A DNA stretch of 24,928 bases from an uncultured Roseburia sp. (GCA_900753715.1 CAAEAE010000007.1:1-24928), one strand, 5' to 3'. Positions 1 through 8,573 are shown, counted from the stretch's first letter. Numbers and translations are program-made. Notes: a model not told the origin generated them from the sequence alone.

Positions 1-1
1 C

Positions 2-277
2 TCCAGTGAGATTAAGAATACCGGATTAAACCGGTTCTACTCTACCACATATGCGAACTGGAAAGATGATGCGGCAGCAATTTATGCGCAGGTAAATGAA
101 GCATTGAAGAATGTAAATGGTGCATATATCACAAACCATCAAATCTTAGACGACAATCTGCGGGCTGTCACATACAGCAATGGAGTTACGATTTACATCA
201 ACAGCGGAACTGAGGATCAGACCGTTGACGGAGTAAAGGTTCCTGCGAGAAACTTTGGAATAGGGGGAGCGAGATAA
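2..277 (+). CDS. C-terminal end of a probable DUF5696-type protein (5' truncated)
   Basis: The frame is open from the window edge and stops with TAA at 275-277, so only the last 91 residues are visible. They include a mixed alpha/beta stretch followed by beta segments (VTYSNGVTIYINSG, then TVDGVKVPARNF). That ending, a 'sequence-visible, strand, VDGV.VPA' pattern, resembles from memory the C-terminus of large DUF5696 proteins that sit beside sugar ABC transporters in Lachnospiraceae; no search was possible. The stop overlaps the start of the next gene in TAATG, which implies translational coupling and one operon with the two permeases. The function is unknown; a role in glycan handling is inferred from context only. 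It could also be the C-terminus of another glycoside-hydrolase-like protein. Confidence 0.55.
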   Translation, partial: SSEIKNTGLNRFYSTTYANWKDDAAAIYAQVNEALKNVNGAYITNHQILDDNLRAVTYSNGVTIYINSGTEDQTVDGVKVPARNFGIGGAR

Positions 278-1203
278 TGGAAAAACAGAAAAAAAAGAAA
301 AAAATGTCGCTTTCAACGAAACGAAGTATTACAGGATTAATATTCATCCTTCCATGGTTGATTGGATTTATCTGTTTTTACTTAAGAAGTCTGATTATGA
401 CCGTCGAGTTTTCACTGTCAGAGCTGACCGTGAATCCCGGCGGGGGCTATAGCCTCAAGTTTGTAGGACTCGACAATTTCATTTATGCGTTCCGCGCACA
501 TGCAACCTACAAACAGATTCTTACCACATCCATTGGCAATATGTTAATCGATGTACCGCTCATTACCTTTTTCAGTTTGTTTATGGCAATGTTGTTAAAC
601 AGAAAGTTTAAGGGAAGAACGTTGGTAAGAGCCATCTTCTTCTTACCGGTTATCCTTAATTCCGGAGCAATCATGGATGCGATGGATCTGGCAAGAAGCA
701 TGATGAGCGGCGGAATTTCAAACGCCAGTGCAGAAATGGCAGCAGCGGCGGCAGGAAGCGGTGTAAGCATCGAGTATTATATTCAGATGTTTAGTGCACT
801 GGGACTTCCGGAGAGCATTATCCAGTACATATCCGGAGCGGTTGGCCGAATCAGCGACATCATCAATGCTTCCGGTGTACAGATTATCATCTTCATCGCG
901 GCATTGCAGTCCATTCCGGGCTCCATGTACGAGGTTGCCAAGATTGAAGGCGCAACCGCTTATGAGACATTCTGGAAGGTTACTTTCCCGATGGTAATGC
1001 CTCACATTATCACGAACGTTGTTTATACCGTTGTAGACAGCTTTACCGAATCCGATGTAGTAGAGCTTGCTTACAACACAGCGTTTAAGGAAATGAATTA
1101 TGGATTAAGTTCCGTATTCAGTCTGGTTTCGACCGTAATCACCTGTTTGATTCTGGTTCTTGTATGCAGGTTCATTCAGAAGCGGACGTTCTACTATAAT
1201 TAG
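277..1203 (+). CDS. Carbohydrate ABC transporter permease, UgpA/LacF type (MalF-like position)
   Basis: A 308-residue polytopic inner-membrane protein with a Lys-rich cytoplasmic N-terminus (KQKKKKKMSLSTKRS) and about six membrane segments, the first near residues 16-40. The binding-protein-dependent permease 'EAA' loop that docks onto the ATPase is visible near residues 219-245 (EVAKIEGATAYETFWKV, then FPMVMPHI). Length and layout fit the first of the two permeases of a CUT1 sugar importer. Its ATG overlaps the upstream stop (TAATG), and it is followed after 15 bases by the second permease. The substrate cannot be read from the permease; the neighbouring GH5 and GH130 enzymes suggest beta-1,4-linked gluco- or manno-oligosaccharides. 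No ATPase is encoded nearby, so a shared MsmK-like ATPase is likely, as is common in Firmicutes. Confidence 0.93.
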   Translation: MEKQKKKKKMSLSTKRSITGLIFILPWLIGFICFYLRSLIMTVEFSLSELTVNPGGGYSLKFVGLDNFIYAFRAHATYKQILTTSIGNMLIDVPLITFFSLFMAMLLNRKFKGRTLVRAIFFLPVILNSGAIMDAMDLARSMMSGGISNASAEMAAAAAGSGVSIEYYIQMFSALGLPESIIQYISGAVGRISDIINASGVQIIIFIAALQSIPGSMYEVAKIEGATAYETFWKVTFPMVMPHIITNVVYTVVDSFTESDVVELAYNTAFKEMNYGLSSVFSLVSTVITCLILVLVCRFIQKRTFYYN

Positions 1204-1218
1204 GAAAGGAGAAAAAAG

Positions 1219-2229
1219 ATGGAAAAGGCAAAGAAAAAAATTTCGCTGGATTCCTTAAAGGGCGGATTAAAAGACTGGAAAGAAGATTCACAGTTTGCCA
1301 ATGACAGAGTGCGCTGGGCAACAAGTGGAAAAGCGTTTTTACTTGGATTCTTCCGGTTAGTGCTTATCATTGGAATCTGCTATGTTATCTTAGGACCGGT
1401 GATTGGTATCATCAGCAGTTCTTTTTTCTCCGATGCGGATAACTACAACCCGATGGTTTACCTGATTCCGCAGGAGCCGACATTAGAGCGTTACAAGATA
1501 GCAATCCAGTATCTCGATTACGGCAGAACCGTAACGGCATCTCTTCTGTATTCACTGACACTGATGCTGATTCAGGTTTTGGTATGTTCTATGGTCGGAT
1601 ACGGATTTGCAAGATATGATTTTCCGTTTAAGAAGTTATTGTTTGGATGTGTCGTCGTAATGATTGTAATTCCGACCCACACCATCATGCTTCCACTTTA
1701 CATGACATTTGCAAAGTTTGATGTATTTGGAATCCTGAAGCTTACAACGGGTTCGGCAGTAAACCTTCTGTCCACCCCGATACCGATGTATATCATGACC
1801 TTATTTGGATGTGGTTTACGCTCCGGTCTTTATATTTACATTTTCAATCAGTTCTTCCGCGGACTTCCGAAGGAAATTGAGGAAGCGGCATTTGTGGACG
1901 GAGCCGGAACATGGTATACGTATTTCAGAATTATGTTAGTAAACGCACTTCCGTCTGTTGTAACCGTAGCAATCTTTTCTATGGTATGGCAGTACAATGA
2001 TACGTTTTACGCAAACTTGTTTTTGATTAGCGATGACATCGTAATCAGTAAGAAGATTTCTACCATTGAGGCAACCATTTCAAACGTAGAGAAAATCTTA
2101 GACCCGAATATTCTGGAATTGTTCCTGGATGCCGGTATTGTGCTGATTATGATTCCAATTATCATTATTTACATAGCATTACAAAAGCAGTTTATTGAGG
2201 GTGTTGAGAGAAGTGGTATCGTCGGGTAA
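1219..2229 (+). CDS. Carbohydrate ABC transporter permease, UgpE/AraQ type (MalG-like)
   Basis: A 336-residue partner permease. A cytoplasmic N-terminal extension of about 45 residues precedes six predicted membrane helices, the first around residues 46-70 (LVLIIGICYVILGPVIGIIS). The EAA loop is near residues 219-245 (EIEEAAFVDGAGTWYTYFRI), a good match to MalG-type permeases, and the C-terminus ends in the typical QKQFIEGVERSGIVG. The start is supported by an AGGAGA ribosome binding site shortly upstream. With the preceding gene it should form the heterodimeric membrane channel of a CUT1 sugar importer. It is followed closely by two lipoprotein genes, the repeat protein and the substrate-binding protein, in one apparent operon. 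Confidence 0.94.
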   Translation: MEKAKKKISLDSLKGGLKDWKEDSQFANDRVRWATSGKAFLLGFFRLVLIIGICYVILGPVIGIISSSFFSDADNYNPMVYLIPQEPTLERYKIAIQYLDYGRTVTASLLYSLTLMLIQVLVCSMVGYGFARYDFPFKKLLFGCVVVMIVIPTHTIMLPLYMTFAKFDVFGILKLTTGSAVNLLSTPIPMYIMTLFGCGLRSGLYIYIFNQFFRGLPKEIEEAAFVDGAGTWYTYFRIMLVNALPSVVTVAIFSMVWQYNDTFYANLFLISDDIVISKKISTIEATISNVEKILDPNILELFLDAGIVLIMIPIIIIYIALQKQFIEGVERSGIVG

Positions 2230-2281
2230 GAGGCGATGCACTTATCTTATAAAAACAACTATTTTAAAGGAGGAGAAAGAG

Positions 2282-4195
2282 TTGAAAGCAAGAAAAATCA
2301 TGGCATTATCGTTGACAGCAGCAATGACTTTGAGCATGGCTGCCTGTGGTGACAACAGTGCGCAGACAAACGGCGGAGATACCGCAGGAGCCGGCACAGA
2401 AGTTACCAGCGAACAGGGCGGGGCAACAGAGGCCACAGAACAGGCATCAGATGCCGGCACAGCCGACAATGATGCAGCAGACGCAGGTGAGGTTAGTATC
2501 GACTTTGAAGATGGGGTGTACGGATTTGTCGGAGTTGACAAAACTGTAAATTCCGCAGGCGATGATTCCGCACTTTCTGTAGAAGATTTTGCAGGATCTA
2601 AGGCATTAAAGGTAACCGCAGCTTCCAGCAAAGCAAGATTCCTTGGTATTCAGGTGGATGCGCTTCTTGGGGACAGCGCTTCTTCCGTGAAGACAGTTGA
2701 GATGTCCATCGGTACTTCCCGTTCTGACGGAACATTTGCAGCAACTTCCGGTAATATCTATGCATTCCTTGGCGAAGACAATGCAAAGAATGCACAGGAG
2801 TGGTCCGTATATCTTGAGACCGCAAATCCAAAGACCGTTACCTATACGGTTCCGGACGGACAGTCTTTTGTGGCAGGAAACTACATGGTAGTTTCTCTTG
2901 AAACAGATGCCGGCGAGACACCGGCAGATTTCTACGTTGACAACATCGTATTCAAAGATGCATCCGGAAATGTCTTAGCAGCTGATACCTCTGCTGAATA
3001 TGCAGCAGCAGATACCGGCGTTGACAGATCAAACCTTTGCAGCTTAAAGAATGCAGTAGAGTTTGAAGGCTTTGCAACCAGTGGAGATGGCTGGGCACAG
3101 AACGGCTATGATATGCCGCAGGAAATTATTGATGCATTAGTTCCGGGTTCTGTTGTAGAAATTTCTTACAGCAGTGAAAACGGAGATATGTGGCTTGTAA
3201 TGCCGGGCGCAGCAGCAGGCTGGATGAGAGTTGGTCAGGGCAATGCAGACGAAAGCGGAAGCGATGCAGCAGTCATCAACGGCTCTAAGAACATTGCTCA
3301 GATTACCTATGAGCAGATTGCAGCAGTATGTGGTGACGATGTATCTACCTGGGGTGCTACAATGCAGTGTGAGGCATCCGGTGCTTGGGAAGTTTACAGC
3401 GTAAAAGTTGGAACAAAGGCTCCGAATTATTCTATTACAGATGCAGTAGAATTTGAAGGATTTGCAACCAGCGGAGACGGCTGGGCACAGAACGGATATG
3501 ATATGCCGCAGGAAATCATCGATGCATTAGTTCCGGGCTCTATTGTAGAGATTACCTACAGCAGTGACAACGGAGATATGTGGCTTGTAATGCCAGGTGC
3601 AGAAGCAGGCTGGATGAGAGTTGGCCAGGGTAATGCAGACGGAAGCGGAAGCGATTCTGCAGTATTTGACGGAAGCAAGTGCTACATCACCTACGAGCAG
3701 ATTGCAGCAGTATGCGGTGACGATGTATCAAAATGGGGAACCACAATGCAGTGTGAAGCATCCGGTGCATGGGAAGTTTACGGTGTCAAGGTTGGAAAAG
3801 CAGCAGAATTTGCAATGGTTAAGAATCCGGTAGAATTTGAAGGATTTGCAACCAGCGGAGACGGCTGGGCACAGAACGGCTTCGATATGCCGCAGGAAAT
3901 CATTGATGCATTAGTTCCGGGTTCTGTAGTTACCATTAATTACACCAGCGAAAACGGAGATATGTGGCTTGTAATGCCAGGCGCGACCGCAGGCTGGATG
4001 AGAGTAGGTCAGGGTAACGCTGATGGAAGCGGAAGCGATTCTGCAGTCTTCAACGGAAAGACCTGCCAGATTACATACGAGCAGATTGCAGCAGTATGCG
4101 GCGACGATGTATCTGCATGGGGAACCACAATGCAGTGTGAAGCATCCGGCGCATGGGAGGTTTACAGCGTATCCGTAGGAACCGCTGTAGAATAA
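2282..4195 (+). CDS. Surface lipoprotein with a jelly-roll-like domain and three tandem ~130-residue repeats; putative glycan-binding protein
   Basis: The likely start is TTG at 2282, 8 bases after AGGAGG (2268-2273). This gives 637 residues beginning with a lipoprotein signal (lipobox MAAC, lipidated Cys22). An open frame continues upstream to 2195, but that start would lie inside the permease gene and hide the signal peptide. A low-complexity linker (about residues 23-69) leads to a beta-rich domain (about 70-233) that ends FYVDNIVFKDASG, reminiscent of jelly-roll carbohydrate-binding modules. Three tandem repeats then start near residues 257, 387 and 515. Each carries GDGWAQNG, EIIDALVPGS, NGDMWLVMPG, GWMRVGQGNAD, QITYEQIAAVCGDDV and MQCEASGAWEVY. 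The invariant Trp residues would suit sugar stacking. No catalytic signature is visible. Encoded between the permeases and the binding protein, it is inferred to capture glycan at the cell surface. The family assignment of the repeats is not known to me. Confidence 0.85.
   Translation: MKARKIMALSLTAAMTLSMAACGDNSAQTNGGDTAGAGTEVTSEQGGATEATEQASDAGTADNDAADAGEVSIDFEDGVYGFVGVDKTVNSAGDDSALSVEDFAGSKALKVTAASSKARFLGIQVDALLGDSASSVKTVEMSIGTSRSDGTFAATSGNIYAFLGEDNAKNAQEWSVYLETANPKTVTYTVPDGQSFVAGNYMVVSLETDAGETPADFYVDNIVFKDASGNVLAADTSAEYAAADTGVDRSNLCSLKNAVEFEGFATSGDGWAQNGYDMPQEIIDALVPGSVVEISYSSENGDMWLVMPGAAAGWMRVGQGNADESGSDAAVINGSKNIAQITYEQIAAVCGDDVSTWGATMQCEASGAWEVYSVKVGTKAPNYSITDAVEFEGFATSGDGWAQNGYDMPQEIIDALVPGSIVEITYSSDNGDMWLVMPGAEAGWMRVGQGNADGSGSDSAVFDGSKCYITYEQIAAVCGDDVSKWGTTMQCEASGAWEVYGVKVGKAAEFAMVKNPVEFEGFATSGDGWAQNGFDMPQEIIDALVPGSVVTINYTSENGDMWLVMPGATAGWMRVGQGNADGSGSDSAVFNGKTCQITYEQIAAVCGDDVSAWGTTMQCEASGAWEVYSVSVGTAVE
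3050..4192 (+). repeat. Three in-frame tandem coding repeats (390, 384 and ~369 bases)
   Basis: Units begin at 3050, 3440 and 3824. They stay highly similar at the nucleotide level, with long identical runs such as those encoding ATSGDGWAQNG and EIIDALVPGS. They differ mainly in the linker between units and in the GSK/NGK loop before ITYEQIAAVC: the first unit has two extra residues there (IAQ). The near-identity suggests recent duplication or ongoing homogenisation by recombination. Copy number may therefore vary between strains, and the region may be prone to misassembly. Confidence 0.93.
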
Positions 4196-4217
4196 TAAAT
4201 TGAAAATCGGAGTCTGC

Positions 4218-4239
4218 CGGGGCAACTTGCCTTGCCCCG
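4218..4239 (+). promoter_or_regulatory. Intercistronic hairpin between the repeat-lipoprotein and solute-binding protein genes
   Basis: CGGGGCAA (4218-4225) pairs with TTGCCCCG (4232-4239), an 8-bp perfect stem with a 6-base loop. No T-run follows, so it is not a standard intrinsic terminator. Its place just upstream of a binding-protein gene fits an mRNA-stabilising or processing hairpin that uncouples the abundance of the two messages, as known from other binding-protein operons. That role is inferred. Confidence 0.6.
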
Positions 4240-4278
4240 CGGGTTCTTAGGTGAAGGTAAAAAAGGAGGAATTAAAAC

Positions 4279-5742
4279 ATGAAAAATTATAAGAGAGTAT
4301 TAGCTCTTGGACTCAGCACAGCAATGCTTGTAGGAGCAGCAGCCTGTGGTAACACAAATGCAGGAGCTGGAAGCAGCAACGGCGGCAGCGACAATAACAG
4401 CGCAGCAGCAGGCACAGAGAGCAATACGGGAAATGAGGCAAGTGACAACAACGCATCTGCAGATGACAACTCTGCAACCGTTCGCAATGATGGTGAGACA
4501 AGAACCATCAAGATTGGTACCTGGTATGACCATTACTATGACAGTACCGATACGGATATCCATGATGACCCGAGCGTTTCTGATGAGGAACTTGCACAGA
4601 AGCACTTCGATATCGTAAAAGAAGTTGAAGACAAATATAACGTAAAGATTGAATTCGTAAACCTTACTTATGCAGGTACACAGGAGTCCATCAATACCTC
4701 TATTCTTGCAGGTGCACCGGACTGCGATATCTACGAAGTGGACTTAAGCTTTGGTATTCCGGCAGCATTGAACGGATTTGCTACAAACCTTGAGGACATT
4801 CTTCCGGCTGATTCTGATATCTTTAACGACCAGATGGTATTTTCTCAGGTAGACATCGGAACTGACGATGGTGTATATTTGTTTCAGTCCAACAGTGCAG
4901 AGATGCTTCTGGCTGGTACTTATATGCTTGCATACAATAAGCAGATGTTAGACGAAGCAGGTCTTGAGGATCCGAACGCTTTATATGAAAGAGGCGAGTG
5001 GACCTGGGATAAGTGGAGAGAGTATATGCTTGCTCTGACCCAGGATACCGATGGAGATGGTGTGACAGATGTATATGGTTATGGTTCGAGATGGGATTTC
5101 CTTGTATATAACCTTTTAATGAGCAACGGTACCGGTATTGCAATGAGCGATACAGAGAACCTTTCCAGCCCGGAAGTTGCTGAAGCACTTGATTTCATCT
5201 ACAACATGTACAATGTAGACCACGTTGCAAATCCTTGGAATTCAGAGGATTTTGATTACAACCAGAACTGCTACATGGACGGAAGAGTTGCTTTCTGGAT
5301 TGACGCAGCCTGGATTTCTTCTGCAAACCAGGATGCAAACCTTGGATTTGACGTTGTATGGTGCCCATGGCCAATCGGACCAAGCGGTGATGAAGCTACT
5401 AACAAGTTCAAGAACGTATCTTCCGGTAATGCTTGGATGATTCCGGCAGGTGTTGAGGATCCGGAACTTGTATACAATGTATTCTATGATTGGCAGAACT
5501 GGTACCATGGCGATACCGATCTTCGTGACGGTGACTTAACATGGTGGGAAGACTGTGCTATCACAGAAGAGAACTACAAAGTTATGGAGTACATGGGAAC
5601 AAGAGGTGCATTCGACCTGTGGAACTCTTTAGGTCTTGAATGGGATTGGTCACAGTTATTAAATGGCGAGATGACCGCAGCTCAGTTCCAGGAGTCCTAT
5701 AAACAGAACGTACAGGATGCTTTGGACGGCTTCTACAAATAA
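4279..5742 (+). CDS. Extracellular solute-binding protein, family 1 (sugar ABC transporter lipoprotein)
   Basis: A 487-residue lipoprotein with signal peptide and lipobox (GAAAC, lipidated Cys23). A Gly/Ser/Asn/Asp-rich linker to about residue 70 is followed by the periplasmic-binding-protein fold starting RTIKIGTWYDHYYDS. Typical features are the early ILAGAPDCDIYEVD segment, an internal calcium-loop-like stretch (DTDGDGVTDVYGYG, about residues 256-269) and many Trp and Tyr residues in the second half, as in oligosaccharide binders. The ATG follows an AAGGAGGA ribosome binding site (about 4262-4269). It would bind the imported oligosaccharide outside the membrane and deliver it to the two permeases upstream in the operon. 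The substrate is not determinable directly; a beta-glucan or glucomannan oligosaccharide is inferred from the GH5 and GH130 neighbours. Confidence 0.93.
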   Translation: MKNYKRVLALGLSTAMLVGAAACGNTNAGAGSSNGGSDNNSAAAGTESNTGNEASDNNASADDNSATVRNDGETRTIKIGTWYDHYYDSTDTDIHDDPSVSDEELAQKHFDIVKEVEDKYNVKIEFVNLTYAGTQESINTSILAGAPDCDIYEVDLSFGIPAALNGFATNLEDILPADSDIFNDQMVFSQVDIGTDDGVYLFQSNSAEMLLAGTYMLAYNKQMLDEAGLEDPNALYERGEWTWDKWREYMLALTQDTDGDGVTDVYGYGSRWDFLVYNLLMSNGTGIAMSDTENLSSPEVAEALDFIYNMYNVDHVANPWNSEDFDYNQNCYMDGRVAFWIDAAWISSANQDANLGFDVVWCPWPIGPSGDEATNKFKNVSSGNAWMIPAGVEDPELVYNVFYDWQNWYHGDTDLRDGDLTWWEDCAITEENYKVMEYMGTRGAFDLWNSLGLEWDWSQLLNGEMTAAQFQESYKQNVQDALDGFYK

Positions 5743-5760
5743 GGATTAAGTTTGGTGGAT

Positions 5761-5795
5761 GTACGGACGGGAACCGATTCCGGTTCCCACCGTGC
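5761..5795 (+). promoter_or_regulatory. Hairpin after the solute-binding protein gene
   Basis: GGGAACCG (5769-5776) pairs with CGGTTCCC (5781-5788) around an ATTC loop. An outer, imperfect stem uses 5761-5766 with 5790-5795. No T-run follows, so it is more likely a 3'-end-stabilising or attenuating structure than a full terminator. It separates the transport genes from the DUF624 and LacI genes. Confidence 0.6.
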
Positions 5796-5835
5796 AAAAG
5801 CCATAAAACAGCAGTAGCAGGAAATGAGGGATTTT

Positions 5836-6471
5836 ATGTTTCGCAGCGATGGTCCGTTTGCCAGATTTATGAATATGTTAGGTGATATCCTTTTCACCGG
5901 AATCCTGTGGATTCTTTTTTCTCTGCCGGTGATTACCGCAGGGGCATCCATGACGGCAGCTTATTACACCATGGCGAAGTGTGTGAAGCATAGAACCGGT
6001 TACATTGGAAAAGAGTTTTTGGGTTCTTTTAAGCGCAATTTAAAACAGACACTGCCAATGACCTGTATCTTTCTGATTGCGACGGCAGTTCTGATTGTAG
6101 ATGTCGTTTATTTGTGGAAAAATGACAGTACACTAAACAGCGCACTGTTTATGGTATTAATATTTGTGACATTTCTGGTCTGGGGACTGGCACTTTACAT
6201 TTATCCCCTGTTGTCCAGATTTGATAAGAAGAGTTTAGAGTTGATTAAAATAGCATCGGTAGTATTATTTAAGTATCTGCCGGTGACGATAGCAGGAATA
6301 TTGCTTTTTGCAATCGCCTGCGTAGGAGTATATCTGATGCCCTGGGCGATACTTGTAATCCCGGGAGTGTATTTATATCTTCTGTCCTATCCGATGGAAC
6401 GTATTCTGAGGAAACTGATGCCTCCGGTGGAAGAAGACAGTGAAGAGGCGCAAAAATGGTATTACCAATAG
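5836..6471 (+). CDS. DUF624 / YesL-family membrane protein
   Basis: A 211-residue integral membrane protein of the YesL (DUF624) family. These are typically encoded beside CUT1 sugar transporters in Firmicutes and have no established biochemical role. The N-terminus FRSDGPFARFMNMLGDI, followed by a first helix with LFSLPVITAGASMTAAYY, is characteristic, and about five membrane helices are predicted. I prefer ATG at 5836, with GAGGG at 5826-5830 five bases upstream; the in-frame ATG at 5824 has AGGA only one base away. The gene follows the binding protein after a hairpin and precedes the LacI regulator by 18 bases. A supporting role in sugar transport or assembly of the permease complex is inferred from the family's usual context. 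Confidence 0.88.
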   Translation: MFRSDGPFARFMNMLGDILFTGILWILFSLPVITAGASMTAAYYTMAKCVKHRTGYIGKEFLGSFKRNLKQTLPMTCIFLIATAVLIVDVVYLWKNDSTLNSALFMVLIFVTFLVWGLALYIYPLLSRFDKKSLELIKIASVVLFKYLPVTIAGILLFAIACVGVYLMPWAILVIPGVYLYLLSYPMERILRKLMPPVEEDSEEAQKWYYQ

Positions 6472-6489
6472 AAACGGCGGGAATGTTTT

Positions 6490-7512
6490 ATGGCAAAAAG
6501 CGTTACGATGAGAGACATTGCAGAAAAAGTAGGCGTCAGCACGGTTACGATTTCAAAAGCGCTGACAGATAAAGAAGGCGTAGGAAGCGAGCTTCGTGCG
6601 CTCATTAAGCAGACAGCGGAAGAGATGGGATACCACTATAGCATTGGAACGAAAACGTTTCGAGAAGGAAAGAGTTACAATGTGGGTGTCCTTGTGGAGG
6701 AGCATTATGTAGAGAATGCTGCCACTGCATTTCCGTTTTACATGAAGATGTATCACAGCGTCATCATGCAGCTTACCCAGTTTCATTATTCTGCCATCAT
6801 GGAAGTCGTGACACCGGTTATGATGGACGAAATCATTATGCCAAACATTGTTGTTGGACAGAAAGTAGATGGAATCATCGTACTTGGGCAGATTAAATCG
6901 GGATACTTAAACAAAGTCAGGGAATCCGGCATACCGATGGTGTATCTGGATTTTTATGACAGACATATGGAAGTGCCGAGCATTATTACAGACAATGTAT
7001 ATGGTTCGTATATGTTGTCAAATTATCTCGTAAGCAAAGGGCATACGAAAATGGCATTTATTGGAAGTATTGATGCCACACCGAGTATTTTAGACCGTTA
7101 TCTGGGATATTACCGTTCCCTTTTAGTCAATCACATACCGCTCCGTGAAGATTATATCATTCCGGATCGTGGAGAGGATGGACTGTTTATCGAGTTAAAG
7201 CTTCCGGAAAAAGATATGCCGACGGCATTTGTATGTAACTGTGATGAAATCGCATATATTCTGATGGAACGTTTGGGCAGGATGGGTTACCGCGTGCCGG
7301 AGGACATCTCAGTTGTTGGATTTGATAATTATGCGTTTGCAACTTATACGGCACCAAGACTTACAACTGTGGAAGTCAACATTGAAGAGATGACGAAAAA
7401 CGCTGTGGAAATTCTGATACGGCTGATGAAGGGCGAAGAGGAAGTTCATGGCAGAAAAGTCATCAGTGGTAAATTAATCATCCGTGATTCCGTTGCAGAG
7501 GCAAAAAAATAA
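6490..7512 (+). CDS. LacI/GalR-family transcriptional regulator
   Basis: A 340-residue DNA-binding regulator. The N-terminal LacI helix-turn-helix is clear (residues about 4-46: VTMRDIAEKVGVSTVTISKA, then hinge-proximal LIKQTAEEMGY). The periplasmic-binding-like sensor domain follows, with the usual KVDGIIVLGQI, GIPMVYLDFYD, ITDNVYGSYMLSNYLV, KMAFIGSI, PTAFVCNCDEIAYILME and DISVVGFDNY motifs. Ribosome binding is weak (GGCGGGA before ATG). It most likely senses an oligosaccharide or its phosphorylated product and represses this glycan locus. I found no convincing palindromic operator inside the window; the operon promoter lies upstream of base 1. The following GH130 gene starts about 30 bases after the stop, so the regulator and enzyme are co-transcribed. 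Confidence 0.93.
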   Translation: MAKSVTMRDIAEKVGVSTVTISKALTDKEGVGSELRALIKQTAEEMGYHYSIGTKTFREGKSYNVGVLVEEHYVENAATAFPFYMKMYHSVIMQLTQFHYSAIMEVVTPVMMDEIIMPNIVVGQKVDGIIVLGQIKSGYLNKVRESGIPMVYLDFYDRHMEVPSIITDNVYGSYMLSNYLVSKGHTKMAFIGSIDATPSILDRYLGYYRSLLVNHIPLREDYIIPDRGEDGLFIELKLPEKDMPTAFVCNCDEIAYILMERLGRMGYRVPEDISVVGFDNYAFATYTAPRLTTVEVNIEEMTKNAVEILIRLMKGEEEVHGRKVISGKLIIRDSVAEAKK

Positions 7513-7541
7513 AAGAGAATATGAAAAATATGGAGGCAGCT

Positions 7542-8564
7542 ATGAGCGAAGTAAAAATGATTGCGCCAGTGGTAAAAAATGTGCCATGGCAGGAAAAACC
7601 AGAAGGATTAAAAGGAGCTCCGGTATGGAGATATTCTGAAAATCCGATTATTGACCGCAACCCGGTAGAGGGCGTTGCACGTATCTTTAACAGTGCCGTA
7701 ATGCCGTATGGAGATGAATTCATCGGCGTATTCCGCGGTGAGCAGACAAATGGTATCCCATATATTTACCTTGGACACAGCAAAGATGCAATCCATTGGA
7801 ATATCGAGAAGGACAAGATTCCATTCAAAGATGAAAACGGAAATGATTTTATGCCGATTTACGCATATGATCCGCGTCTGGTAAAAGTAGAAGACACCTA
7901 TTATATTATCTGGTGCCAGGATTTCTACGGAGCAGCAATCGGAATGGCAAAGACAACTGATTTCAAGACCTTCACACGTCTGGAGAATCCGTTCCTTCCA
8001 TTTAACCGTAATGCTGTATTATTCCCGCGTAAAATTAACGGAAACTACATGCTGTTAAGCCGCCCGTCTGATTCCGGCCATACACCGTTTGGTGATATTT
8101 TCATCAGCGAGAGCCCGGATTTGGTATACTGGGGCAAGCACAGACATGTGATGAGCCGCGGAAATGAGTGGTGGGAATCTTTAAAGATTGGCGGAGGCGC
8201 AACACCGATTGAGACAACAGAGGGATGGCTTTTGTTCTACCACGGCGTAAGCGGAACCTGCAACGGATATGTATATTCCATCGGTGGAGCAATTCTCGAC
8301 CTTGAGAATCCATCCAAGGTATTATACCGTTGTGAGAACTTCCTGCTGACACCGGAACAGTGGTATGAGGAGCGTGGATTTGTACCGAACGTAACATTCC
8401 CATGTGCAACTATTCATGATTCCGAGTCCGGCAAGATTGCAATCTATTACGGCTGTGCAGACAGCTATGTAGGTCTTGCATTCACTAAGCTTGATGAAGT
8501 TGTAGCTTATATTAAAGAGCATAGCGTAACAAATGATACAGACCGTGAAATCGGAATGAGATAA
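7542..8564 (+). CDS. GH130-family glycoside phosphorylase/hydrolase (mannoside phosphorylase-like)
   Basis: A 340-residue cytoplasmic enzyme with the five-bladed beta-propeller pattern of GH130. Visible family motifs are NPIIDRNPVEGVARIFNSAV at the N-terminus; YDPRL with the candidate general-acid Asp110; LLSRPSDSG; KIGGGATPIETTEGWLLFYH with Lys215 and His234, which match positions used for phosphate binding in the phosphorylases of this family; and IAIYYGCADSYVGLAFTKLDEV at the end. Known members act on beta-mannosides such as mannosyl-glucose or mannooligosaccharides, releasing alpha-mannose 1-phosphate; other subfamilies hydrolyse beta-1,2-mannosides. The exact subfamily is uncertain. The start at 7542 has GGAGG at 7532-7536; an in-frame ATG at 7521 has no good ribosome binding site. 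There is no signal peptide, so it acts on imported sugars. A terminator-like hairpin follows. Confidence 0.85.
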   Translation: MSEVKMIAPVVKNVPWQEKPEGLKGAPVWRYSENPIIDRNPVEGVARIFNSAVMPYGDEFIGVFRGEQTNGIPYIYLGHSKDAIHWNIEKDKIPFKDENGNDFMPIYAYDPRLVKVEDTYYIIWCQDFYGAAIGMAKTTDFKTFTRLENPFLPFNRNAVLFPRKINGNYMLLSRPSDSGHTPFGDIFISESPDLVYWGKHRHVMSRGNEWWESLKIGGGATPIETTEGWLLFYHGVSGTCNGYVYSIGGAILDLENPSKVLYRCENFLLTPEQWYEERGFVPNVTFPCATIHDSESGKIAIYYGCADSYVGLAFTKLDEVVAYIKEHSVTNDTDREIGMR

Positions 8565-8573
8565 GATGTACAT

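Noticed and set aside
3050..4192. CRISPR-like or non-coding tandem repeat
   Set aside because: The repeats are in frame, 384-390 bases long and encode a conserved protein module; there is no short repeat with spacers.
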